NCBI GenBank assembly: GCA_027596945.1
Contig: JADGJH010000238.1
Location: forward strand, 6,507 to 18,295
Reading direction: 5' to 3'
DNA from: Physocladia obscura
Lineage: Eukaryota; Chytridiomycota; Chytridiomycetes; Chytridiales; Chytriomycetaceae
DNA: 11,789 nt
Part shown: in pieces, positions 1 through 8,805 of the stretch
How the letters are laid out: every line of letters begins with the position of its first letter
How positions within the stretch are numbered: position 1 is the stretch's first letter
Position numbers and translations under genes: made by a program
Notes under the pieces: model-generated
What the model was told of the DNA's origin: nothing
Database searches by the model: none
Seen by the model: only the letters and a program-made list of their open reading frames with translations

Positions 1-50
1 TTTTTTTAATTTTTTTTTTTAAAATTTCTATGTTATTTTGATAAGATCAG

Positions 51-1544
51 CTGAATCAATTTGGAAGGGCGGAAAATCTTCTCGAGGATCTTTGAAAGCT
101 TATGCAACAGAAATACTCGAAGCTAAACGTCTCGCAAAGGTGTCTACAATAGTTATATTTTACATTTAAAAAATAAAATAATAAGAAAAATAATCAAGCA
201 AAAAGGGCGTTACACAGGCATAACAAATGAGGCAAAAATAGAATTACGTAATTTTGAATCGGTGGCTGAGAGAAAGCTCACGAAATTGAATCAACTCCAT
301 TCTCAAAACACTGGAGATAAAGGGCTCAAACTTCCATTGATTTTGACAGCAGATTCTTCCTCGCAATTAACAGACTCTTTGAAAGAATTAGATTCTGCAA
401 TAATTGATTCGACTAAGAGAGAGAAAATTATTATTGCCAAAGTTTTCAAATCAAAAAATGGCACAACAAGTAATAGAAGCTTCTCACCTGAAAATCAATC
501 CACAATACAGATGGTACGGATACATATTGAAGAAATTGAAGTAATTTGAGTTTTTGAACAATACTTTTTTTTTTGGTACTTCAGTGGCAAGTACCATCAC
601 GGCCAGAAACTCCAAACCATAGACAATCATCTTCCCTTCTAACATCTTTAAACAAATGGAGTAATGCTGCTAGTATAACAACAATTTTGAACAGCCCAAT
701 ACCAATACCACCGTCAAACAGTTCTGGCAGCACACAAGAGCTACATCGTGTTCGTCGCAGTAGAATCCGTCAAATAAATCCTCCACCCCCAATTATCACA
801 AATTTCAACGCAAATTCTAGCATTATTGCACAACCATCTGATTTCAACGAATATGATAGACATATTGGCCAAGGCAAATCCTCTGAAATTAACTCAGAAA
901 ATATTAGTGAAACTCCTGGCGGGAAGCTGCTTGTTGGTGAATTTGATGAAAATGCAGGACGAGGTTCGTTTTTGCAGGCACTGGAAGAATGGCGTGGTGG
1001 CTCAGCCGTAAATAAAACATTAGTTGTAACAACACCAAAAAAGAAAGAAATTGAAGGTAAAAGGAACAAAAAAAAATAATCGATATAGATAAATAAGTAG
1101 TTTACGCTCAAAAATTATTGAGCAGAGTCAGTTGGAACAAGCACATTGGAAAGCTTTCGCGAAATTGAGAATTCGTTGGCAACGTCAAAAATAATGAAAT
1201 CAACCTTGGAGATGCTTCAATCAACCAAAGTAACATCGCTTTCTTATTTGGAAAAAATGCTTTTGACAAAACTGCGAGAGGAAATGATACGCCCAACCCC
1301 GCAAGTTTTCATTGCAAGCCACAGCTTGGGTAAAAATGATGAAGATGAAATTGAGGATGAAATTGCTCATGTATTTTGGCCGCCACAGCTGAGCAAGACA
1401 AGTGAAAGTGACTTGATTCCTCCAATTGTTTTGACACAAGTTGAGGAATCAATTTCTATTCAAATTATATCAACTCAGCTTGATTCATCTGATAAATTTG
1501 ACTATGTTGTTGAAAATATTGTTGTTGTTGAACCTGACGATTGA
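51..1544 (+). CDS. 3' part of an uncharacterised multi-exon gene, possibly ZBBX-like (5' end outside window)
   Basis: Proposed exons are 51-139 (first acceptor at 45 or 50 after a T-rich tract), 199-513, 585-1056 and 1126-1544, ending in TGA. Introns of 59, 71 and 69 bp have GT...AG ends (donors GTGTCT, GTACGG, GTAAAA), and all phases join cleanly to give about 430 residues. The N-terminal part is charged and helical (around EILEAKRLAK and SVAERKLTKLN), possibly coiled coil. The middle is Ser/Pro/Asn-rich. A conserved-looking block, RGSFLQALEEWRGG, sits near residue 275, followed by a Lys-rich stretch, a helix SLSYLEKMLLTKLREEM and an acidic tail. The acidic-Gly-SF-x-ALxEWR block and the YLEKxLLxK helix recall, from memory, the C-terminal part of the ciliary protein ZBBX. 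This is weak, and no zinc-finger is visible in the window. If correct, a cilium or flagellum role would follow; otherwise the function is unknown. Confidence 0.65.
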
Positions 1545-1954
1545 GCCTTCTGTGTGATGCCAGAATAGAGGTAGGTTGGGGAATATTTGTGACCAAGTCA
1601 AGCCAAAAAATATAAATAAATAAAGAAAACAAAATGTTACTATCTTCTCCAAACTTTTAGCCCTTTACTCTCCCAATCCTGTAAATCCTGCTGTATTTTT
1701 AATTCCTTCCATTCCATCTCTGCCGAAATATCACATCGTTGAATTGCAGTGATTGACAAAAGTCAAATGAATTAGTCTTCACTCAGAATAATATCAGGAT
1801 GGCGCATGTACTCAACCTACTCAACCGTTAACAATAATTTGTCAATGGCAAGTAGCAGGAGTTCTTTGATTAAGAATACCTTTGGCTTTTGATGATGTGA
1901 CGAAATTTGCCAAATCAAAGGAATTTGTGGTTCTGTATTTTTTTCTTCGTTGAA
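1545..1954. promoter_or_regulatory. Intergenic: 3' end of the first gene and promoter/5' leader of the ECD gene
   Basis: No gene is seen here. Two overlapping AATAAA polyadenylation-type signals lie at 1615-1624, about 75 bases after the stop of the upstream gene, inside an A-rich tract. The rest (about 1640-1954) has no long ORF with recognisable features and should contain the ECD promoter. No convincing TATA box was found. A pyrimidine-rich stretch (1938-1950) precedes the ECD start codon, which has an A at -3 (GAAATGG). Confidence 0.5.
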
Positions 1955-4838
1955 ATGGTCAGACTTGAACAAGCAGCAAAACGAAGACAGACGCAGACAA
2001 CAGGAAAAGAAAGAAGCAATGACGAATTCACGGAACGAGATTGGCGAGCAGGCGGCGTAAATAAAGATAGTAGCGAAATCGATGAAAGGCCCGTTGGCGA
2101 TGGCGAAGACAATATTGTTGTTGCACACGTTTACTGCAACGAAAACGAAAACGAAAACGAAAGCAGAAGCGAAAACATTGGTGCGCTTGCGTGCGGTTTT
2201 TCGGCACGGGCTGCGTTCGGATATTTATGGCATCGGCAGCAATTGCGCCTCCGACTGCGCAAAGATTTGCATAAAAACTTTGATTCGTTCGGACTTCAAA
2301 CTGGGCACTTCAGACATAATCTGCCACTGCTTTCCGCCACTACAAATGTTGGCGACTGTATTTCGGACGTGTGGCGTATCGTTTCGATTTTGCGTTTTGT
2401 TTCGGAAAAGCTACCACAACTCTGTATCAGTGTAACCGATGCAGATGGTCTTTTTCTGCTAATCGAAGCAGCCGACGCACTTCCCGTTTGGCTTGATGCC
2501 CCATCCGCAGCTACAAATCGCGTCTGGATCCATAAAAATAATTTGCACATTATTCCACCCTCACTTGTACCACTCAGTCGATCTATCACCGTTGCTCGCG
2601 CTGTTGAACTAGTACTTGCAAATCCTCAAGCAACCCTGGCCGATACGCAGATTCAAACTTTGGCTTTCGCAAAATGTCCGCTGCTTTTTACTCCTCAAAA
2701 TGATCTACATCGCGTTCAATGCGCAGTTCCACGCGGAATTGCCAGATGTCTTGCAGCAGACGAGTCTCTGGTATCAGCCGCTGTGCATGCATTTTATCAG
2801 CGGGATCCTTTTCAGCTAAAAGTATTTTAGTCATTTTTTGTTTTGTAACGGTTTAATCCTGTTAATCTTTTGTATTTTACTTTAATTCAAAAGTCCTGCC
2901 AATCTATGCGAAATTTTCATCCTTCAACAACAATTCTAACGACAGTCAAAATGACACGAATAATGTACGCGCAACTTGCATCGCAGCAACAATTTACTCC
3001 ACCAAAACCATTTACAAACCACATATCTGTACATGCAAATCGTAACGATGAAAAAATCATGCGAGCCTACGATATTGGCACAAAACTGACTGTTGGATTC
3101 GAAATCATCGCCACTTCAATGCCTGTTACAGCTTCAAACGACGCATCACCTAATTTGAACAATAATTTCGATTCATATTCATTTGAAACTGATGCCCAAT
3201 GGCGTGCATTCAAAACTCGGCTCGAAAAATTAGAATATTTCAAGGACGAAATAGTGGGCAGTCGAATGTATCAAGCCCTTGAACGCGAAGCAAAAATTCA
3301 ATATTTAGAGCATATAAGCAAAAAACTTGGCAAAAAGAACAAGAATGGTGATGACGACGTTTCTGATGTAGAAAGTAACGACAGCGACGAAATTGCCGCA
3401 GATAACAGCGATTTCGAAAATAATTCTACTCAAAGATTATACGCCGCACTTGTAAAAGTTCCAGAAAATATCCCTGATTCTGAAATAATAAAAAACGATC
3501 CAGAAGATGATGATGCATGGATGTACGTAGACCCAGAATCTCTGGATAGTTTGTTGAGCGGAATTGACGCCATGCGGCGTGAACTGGACGAGAGCGACCT
3601 TGTTAGTGACGATGACGATGAAGGCATGGCAACAAATGAAACTGTCCAAGAGCGACGTGCGGAAAAACGCGGCGTCGCGCAACTTGAAAAAATTGTGCAG
3701 GGGTTCAGCAAATTTGTTGGGAAAAAGAGCGGTGTTGATGGTGTATTGTTTCCAGGGTAAGGAAGTTAAATTTTTTTACTGCTGTTAATATATTTGGTTT
3801 TACAGAGAAAAAGACGAAACCAAAGACGAAGAGAGTCTGTTTGACAGCGATAATGGCTCAGATGAATACGATTTCGACCAAAAATCATCAAGCGATTCGG
3901 ATACTGAAAACTTCATGGATCAAAATAATGAGAGTGATGACGAAACAAAACCAATCGAAATCGACGACGAAAAATTCATGAAGTCCCTCATGAAGCTACT
4001 TGGTGTTGACGAAACAATTTTAAAAAATTCGACGGCGCCTATCCTGAAAAATAACAAGCAAAAAAACAAAAAGTCACAGCCGCAGCATTCAGTTCCCAAA
4101 GCACCGCCTGCCTCATTTGATCCTCAATCGCTCACCCTTCGACCGCCTCCTGCATCAGCTGTCTCAACCAATATCCTCGTGACCCTTGACGATAGCGATG
4201 ACGATGCGGAGGATCTTTCTGGATCGCGCGGCTTTGGAATTGTGGGCAACCGGCGCGGAATTCAAGCGCAAGATGAAGGCGATAGTGACGATGAACGCGA
4301 AATTTTGAGCGGATGGGATGATGCATTTTTGAAAGAACTTAGTCGAATCGATGTACAGTTGAAAAACTCTGTTCTTACAGATTCCACTTCCGATTTCACC
4401 GCAACGACAAAAAATGCAAAAAAAATGCAGAGGGCTGTTGACAGCGACGATGGATCGGACAGTGAAGATGATGTTGATGAATTGGACATGCAATTGGATG
4501 AATACATGGAAGCTATGGATTTAGAGCTTTCAAGAAAGAAGCTTGTGCGTGTTGGTGGTCGAAGTGGAGACAGTGCAAATTGGAAAGAAATGTTTCGAGA
4601 GCAAAATTTCGAAAACGTTGATGACCGACCAAAATGGAAACTTCGGCGGATGGAAGCGCAAGAAATTTTATTGGAAAACGATGATGATAATGACGTAGAT
4701 GATGACGAGGAAATGGATCTAGATGCAAATCTAGTGAAGAATCTACTGGAGTCGTTTGAAGCGCAACAAGGATTGCCAGGGCCTGCTTCTAATATTCTTG
4801 GACGAATGGGGTTGCAAATTCCAATAAATAATGAGTGA
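1955..4838 (+). CDS. ECD: Ecdysoneless/SGT1-family protein (ECD), complete
   Basis: Exons are 1955-2821, 2894-3756 and 3806-4838. Introns of 72 and 49 bp join in frame (phases 0 and 2), giving 920 codons plus TGA. The family signature runs the full length: a start like EDxVxYxxY (about residues 51-60), GYLWHRQQLRL (about 90-100), VGDCISDVW (about 131-139), DADGLFLLIEAADALPVWLD (about 161-180) with NRVWIH after it, FYQRDPFQLK joined across intron 1 to SCQSMRNF, MTRIMYAQL, AYDIGTKLTVGFEI (about 346-359), YFKDEIVGSRMYQ (about 403), and the C-terminal NLVKNLLESFEAQQGLPGPA (about 885-904). ECD proteins are acidic co-factors tied to the PRPF8/R2TP splicing-factor assembly axis in animals; fission and budding yeast relatives (Sgt1/Ecd type, not the SKP1-binding Sgt1) are linked to transcription. 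Start: the only in-frame ATG ahead of the conserved core is at 1955. The protein is longer than the roughly 640 aa of human ECD because of long Asp/Glu/Ser linkers between residues 435 and 880. Confidence 0.95.
2138..2164 (+). repeat. AACGAA hexamer repeat inside ECD exon 1
   Basis: Four perfect AACGAA units, then degenerate copies (AGCAGAAGCGAA), code for an Asn-Glu run just before the GALACGF block of ECD. The reading frame is kept. Such a repeat can vary in copy number by slippage in steps of two codons. Confidence 0.85.
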
Positions 4839-5100
4839 ACATGCAAATACATCAGAAATATTAATATTCACAAAAAGTCATAATTACACTTATGTGCTGT
4901 TTTTCGAATATTTAGAATTGTTCGCAAATGATTCCTTCTTAACTGGCCATTTGTGTTAAAAGTTTAGATTTTTTTTTGTTGTTGTTGTTTATTACACAAT
5001 AAATTAACTTTGAGAAATTTTTAAAAACTTTTTTCAAAGTTTTAAAAAGTTTTGTGAAAGTTATAAAAATTTTTAAAGAACACAATTCTATTTTTGGTTT
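4839..5100. other. ECD 3' flank, AT-rich, with a polyadenylation-type signal
   Basis: No gene is seen. A poly-T/TTG tract occurs at about 4970-4990 and an AATAAA hexamer at 4998-5003, about 160 bases after the ECD stop. An imperfect 36-bp palindrome follows at 5006-5041. CpG dinucleotides become rare from about 4925 onward. Confidence 0.5.
4998..5041 (+). terminator. Candidate 3'-end signal: AATAAA plus near-palindrome
   Basis: AATAAA at 4998-5003 is followed by AACTTTGA (5006-5013), whose exact reverse complement TCAAAGTT lies at 5034-5041. The A/T-rich middle is partly self-complementary (four mismatches in 18 possible pairs by hand alignment). It may mark the 3' end of ECD mRNA; this rests on motif and position only. 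Confidence 0.3.
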
Positions 5101-5122
5101 TTGAAGTCAATATTTTTTTACG

Positions 5123-6084
5123 CAATAAATCTCATGAGCATTGTCAATAACAAAAACTGTAACTGTGCAATACTTAACACTTTCAATTTTCTGACAAAGA
5201 TATCTACAGCAATGTCAATACACATTTCAAAAACTCTAGACTCAGAATATACCAACCATTGCAAACTTCCATTAAATTTTTTAGATTTTAAAAGTTGTTG
5301 CTGAGGTTTGACATAAAGTAGGATAAACTTTTGTGAAACCATTTCTTAGTAGATACCAATATCATAATTTCCATTCACCTGCAGAAGCATGTAGTACCCA
5401 ATCTTCAAATCCTGCAAGTTAAAAATGGCACTTTTAGATGAATTAGAGTAGAGGTTGCCAACAATATTGAGATTTCCACACCAAATAAAATTTTTTGGCA
5501 AAAAACATGTCAGATTACTCTTGCTCAAGACATCTTTGGAATAAAAAACTCAAATTTGAATAAGAATTTGTGAAAAAAATTGAAGTATGCACTGGTGAGG
5601 GCAAGAAAATGGATCCTTGTTTCATTGTGAAGCAAGAGTCATTAAATCTATTTGCTTTGACTTCAAGTGAAGGTGTTGGTTACACTATTGTTATCATCAT
5701 TATCACTGCCACATGCATCACTTTCATAATTGTGTTCTTGACTTTCCAAATTATGACTATTATTTCTCATTTTATAACAATCAAAATAATTTGAATCTTG
5801 ATCAGTGCCAGTGTCAGTGTTATTTGCAACACTTTTTGTTTTCACACATAACATCAGCATTGCAATTGATAATGATACTTGCACTTTTATTTTCCAAGGT
5901 AACATCTGAAAAGTTTCTAAAAATTGTTTCATTAATAACAATAAATTATTTGTGAATAATTTCTTTCTGAATATTTTGTATGTGTAAAGCAATATGGTTT
6001 TCAATCTCATAGGCAGAAATGTTTGAATCTTGACTAAAGTCACAGATCAGGCAGTTCCAAGTTTGAAGAATGCTATGGCAATGA
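5123..6084. other. CpG-free, AT-rich block with only short broken ORFs
   Basis: About 960 bases contain no CpG at all but many TpG and CpA. Short open stretches exist on both strands. The most protein-like lie on the minus strand: an Asn/Asp/Ser-rich segment (about 5663-5860), a segment ending LKIGYYMLLQVNGNYDIGIY (5349-5408), and one containing GSLQWLVYSESRVFEMCIDI (about 5200-5260). None has an identifiable domain, a credible start, or connected splice sites. I treat the block as decayed DNA of unknown origin. Confidence 0.5.
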
Positions 6085-6152
6085 AATTTGCTTGAAAATG
6101 TCTGGCCTAATGAGCAGTTGACTCTTGCACAAGGGTACACTGAAATGGACAA
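5946..6152 (-). pseudogene. Possible decayed C2H2 zinc-finger fragment (minus strand)
   Basis: An open stretch of about 68 codons on the minus strand includes WNCLICDFSQ followed by AYEIENHIALH, giving C-x2-C-x15-H-x3-H. This could be a C2H2 finger, though the Cys-to-His spacing is longer than the classical 12. In an overlapping minus frame, MMEDLSCPFQCTLVQESTAH (about 6095-6164) is also finger-like and is followed at once by a stop. The stretch opens without an ATG and ends at TAA, and no enzyme or other domain is joined to it. It lies in the CpG-free block and partly overlaps the plus-strand relic that starts near 6085. It may be chance. Confidence 0.22.
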
Positions 6153-6431
6153 GATAGATCTTCCATCATTGATTCACTCAATTTCTGAAAGAAAAAAAGG
6201 AATAGATTTCAACAGTGCCATGTCAGATCAAATTGGAAAAAGTCACAGTTCTTTCCCAGATTTTTAGCTCAGCAGCAATCAAAAAATTCAAGAGTTGGAG
6301 GCCCACATTCATATACTGATAGCAAACAACAACTATCTTCACAAAATGAAATTCTAAAGAAGTTAATTGATAATCAGATTGACTGTGATTGGACATTTGA
6401 AGAAACTTTTAGAGGAGATATTATAGGATAA
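6085..6431 (+). pseudogene. Decayed coding segment A, frameshifted, product unknown
   Basis: The frame is open from 6085 (after a TGA at 6082) and reads VWPNEQLTLAQGYTEMDKID, then DLPSLIHSISERKKGIDF, reaching TAG at 6265. In the next frame the sequence goes on without a stop to TAA at 6429, reading FLAQQQSKNSRVGGPHSY and then ILKKLIDNQIDCDWTFEET. The switch falls exactly in a run of five T (6261-6265), so one lost T explains it. Composition is mixed and polar with a normal hydrophobic content, as in a real protein. No family was recognised and no start ATG can be assigned with confidence. Confidence 0.4.
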
Positions 6432-6475
6432 TGCATATTTTTATTTTTATAGTGTAGCAGAGTGCACATGAAAGT

Positions 6476-6643
6476 TGCAAAAAAAAAGGAAAAAAACCCT
6501 CCAACACAAGGTCACTCAATTTGCCACTCTCTGGATTGCGTGGTCTTGCACAGGGCAGAGAGTGGATCAATGAAATGGACTTGCGTTTCTTTTCTTCTTT
6601 GTATTGCATTGCACTTGATTTGACTTTTGGCTCACATCTTTGA
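6476..6643 (+). pseudogene. Decayed coding segment B, product unknown
   Basis: After a T-rich acceptor-like tract ending TTTTTATAG (about 6444-6452), a plus-strand frame open to TGA at 6641 reads KKPSNTRSLNLPLSGLRGLA, then QGREWINEMDLRFFSSLYCI and ALDLTFGSHL. A long A-rich run (6478-6496) precedes it and could hide another slippage site. It contains a perfect 10-bp inverted repeat (6524-6533 with 6556-6565). I do not recognise the protein. It is likely a continuation of segment A. Confidence 0.33.
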
Positions 6644-6770
6644 CAGTCAGTAACCTTGCATTATAAATTAAAAAATTGTGAACAACAATTCTCCATGTGC
6701 TGTTGCCAATCTTCTAAGTATGTCAACAACCCATGATGCTATTACCAATATTTTGATGCTCAACTTACAG

Positions 6771-7875
6771 TAGTGGCAGTGAATATACCAGAAGTAGTTA
6801 GTGAAAATAGTGGTGGAGGATACGGAGGATTGAGAGATAAAGATGAATTATATTTGAAAACTAGTTATACCAGTGGGAACATGTCTGTGTCAGTAAATGA
6901 AGCAATATCTTTAAGTTGTCAACATGAAAGCCAAAACAAAATGTGAGTTTATTAATTTCTTGGAGCTATGTAGTCTCATAAGAGATTTTCTTTCAGTTCT
7001 TCTCATGCTACCCCTAAAGTTGTTTTTAAATCTGATGGTAGCAGTGTGAAAAAACAATCACATCTTTGCAATTTACTACAAGTACCCAATTATTGACACC
7101 AACACAAACTTTGCACCCCACACCACAAAACAATCATACTCTTCAATTTTTGAACTTGCAATTTGCATCATTTGGTGTAGTCTCTGCAATATCAGCCCCA
7201 ACATCAACTACCGGACTTATTATTCCACCCCAAAAGCTGCTGCAGCCATCATCCATGACATCCATTGCTCCATTAAAATTTTATGCATTTTCAAACCTTG
7301 TGAGTCTGGACTCGTCAGCACTGAAAGGAGCTGGAAAATGCACAAGTGCAGCAGGTCTAAGTTTGAGCGCCCTTGAAACCTCACACTTTGACTAATTTGG
7401 ATGCACAACAGTGGCAGCTGTGACAGCTTAGCAACCACAGTTCCAGCAGATTGTGGCATTTTCAAATGGATTAGCAGCATCTGGAAACCAATGGTAGCAG
7501 AAACTTGCTGGAGTGACCCCAATTACTTCAATTAATGCAAAAAAATCTGGTGGTGTTGTTGGAAACAACAAATTGTTGATGAGTTTGAATCCTTGATTTA
7601 GAATACAGCATTTCCAATGCTGTTATTTGTTCCTGCCTATTAGGGCAAATTATTGGCTTTTTGGTGTTGTTGGTAGTGGTGGTAGTGGTAGTGGTGCTGG
7701 TGAGTCTGGAGACAGCGTTTCTGGTTTGACTTGTACTAGTAGTGGTGAAAGCTGTGGTAATCTGGCCAGATTAGAATGGCTTCCCAGTGCATCTTGTACA
7801 CACTGACAAACTCGCCAAATAGTACAGCACAGTGCAGCTGCAAGCACACACTGTCAGTTCTCCTTCAGCCAATTC
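6771..7875 (+). pseudogene. Decayed multi-exon gene segment C (Ser/Thr/Gly/Gln-rich), product unknown
   Basis: An exon at 6771-6942 reads VAVNIPEVVSENSGGGYGGL and DKDELYLKTSYTSGNMSVSV. It ends at a consensus donor GTGAGT (6943) and is followed by a 54-bp intron ending TTTCAG (6996). The next exon starts in matching phase (SSHATPKVVFKSDGSSVKK). At the A-run 7049-7054 one missing A shifts the frame. A single frame then runs from 7066 to 7875, broken by TAA 7393, TAG 7429, TAG 7495, TGA 7594 and TGA 7804. A possible intron (GTGAGT at 7300 to CACAG at 7440, phase 0) would skip the first two. The remaining stops have no clear intron and fit C-to-T decay of CAG or CGA codons. The product would be Thr/Pro/Gln-rich, then Gly/Ser-rich (a GGT/AGT run near 7663-7700). 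No family was recognised. Confidence 0.5.
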
Positions 7876-7956
7876 TAAAATTTTAAAACAATCAAGGTAT
7901 TTATTTCACATTTCAGAAAATGGGAAATATCACTGGCACTAATTGTTTGGTCCATT

Positions 7957-8440
7957 CCAATGGTAAAATTTTCAACTCTCAATGTGGTTGCCACAAAATT
8001 CAGTGCTCTGGTTTTCAAGCAAGATACTAGGGAGGCGCAGCAGCTTGTGTCAACTCTTGACACGTTTGCCACAAAATTCCATACTCTAGTTTCCAAGCAA
8101 AATATTAAAGAGGCACAGCAGCAACTTGTGGGGCACGCAAATATGACGTTTAGTTTTGATTGCAACTGGAAAGGAGCAGGTTATGTATGAGTTGCAGTAT
8201 CTGTTTTTTTTTTGGCAGAAACCACAGATAATCAACGGTTTAGAGCTGTATTGCAGCTGGGAAGTCCTGTGCCACAAGGGATTAGTGATTATTGGGTATC
8301 AGAGGCTGCATTTTCAGAGATATTGGTATTTTATTATTACAGTCTTTTTATTTTTATTTTTTAATTTATTTTCTTTTTGCAACTGATTTTAGGCTGGAGA
8401 TTTATTACAATGGGCAATCACATTTTATGAAGAAGCAAGG
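7957..8440 (+). pseudogene. Decayed coding segment D with 26-aa repeats and spliced exons, product unknown
   Basis: The same frame as segment C resumes after TAA at 7876 and carries the two 26-27 aa repeats. It can splice at 8180 (GTTATG, 39-bp intron ending TTTGGCAG at 8218) into an exon at 8219-8325 that reads TTDNQRFRAVLQLGSPVPQG and ISDYWVSEAAFSEIL. A 67-bp intron (GTATTT...GATTTTAG, 8326-8392) leads on to AGDLLQWAITFYEEAR. Phases agree at each junction. After about 8440 the frame hits TGA. DYxVSxxxF...AGDxLxWA is faintly like the substrate-binding part of guanylate kinases, but spacing is off by one residue twice and no P-loop is present, so I do not name it. Likely the same broken gene as segments A-C. 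Confidence 0.38.
7969..8130 (+). repeat. Two tandem units of about 80 bp (26-27 codons)
   Basis: Unit 1 (about 7969-8049) and unit 2 (about 8050-8130) align over their length and both read in the same plus-strand frame. The peptides are STLNVVATKFSALVFKQDT then REAQQLV, and STLDTFATKFHTLVSKQNI then KEAQQQLV. Several differences between units are synonymous or conservative at the protein level, consistent with past selection on a protein repeat. Confidence 0.75.
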
Positions 8441-8805
8441 TGCATGATTCAATTTTGATGCAGTTGCAACAATGCTGTTTTTGATTTGCTGATTCAAATT
8501 CCCTCACTGTTTAATTAGAAATTTAGAGAAATAATTGATGTTGAATCTGTTCATATTAATATTTCTTTGCAAGGGGGTCAAGTGCAAACACTAACTCTTG
8601 CAGTTATCTTCCACCTCAAGCTTTTCAGTGGGATCTACCAAGCTAAACAGTTCTCTTCCTTTTAGTTTAAGTAATGCTCAAAAATATGATATTAGCATTG
8701 AGCAAAAATAATGATTGTGATTCTTAAGGTATGAGTAAATTTTACTGTTTCATCATTTCTCTTATGATATTTCAGGATGTTCAGTGAATCTGTAGTGTTT
8801 GGAAG
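8441..8805. other. CpG-free stretch without a supported gene
   Basis: Between the last relic exon and the OYE fragment, plus-strand scraps such as SVHINISLQGGQVQTLTLAV (about 8545-8605) and YLPPQAFQWDLP (about 8608-8643) hint at further decayed coding sequence in different frames, but no splice path joins them. No CpG is present. Confidence 0.35.

Noticed and set aside
4262..4852. Long minus-strand ORF of 196 codons, Ser-rich
   Set aside because: It is a shadow of ECD exon 3: Asp/Glu codons read backward give Ser/Phe/Leu.
5570..5794. Plus-strand ORF rich in Ile/Thr/Phe, like a membrane protein
   Set aside because: It lies opposite an Asn/Asp/Ser-rich minus-strand frame, and the hydrophobicity is what the complement of AAT/GAT/AGT codons gives. 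There is no good start and no family.
5663..6164. UFM1-protease (ZUFSP-like) pseudogene on the minus strand
   Set aside because: Two finger-like pieces suggested it, but no catalytic Cys (GxxSCGYRN-like) or His/Asp block was found downstream.
7393..7610. UAG reassigned to glutamine (two TAG in Gln-rich context)
   Set aside because: ECD and VTC4 together give about 1,450 sense codons with Gln as CAA/CAG and no in-frame TAG. The TAGs occur only in the decayed block along with TAA and TGA, so mutation is the simpler explanation.
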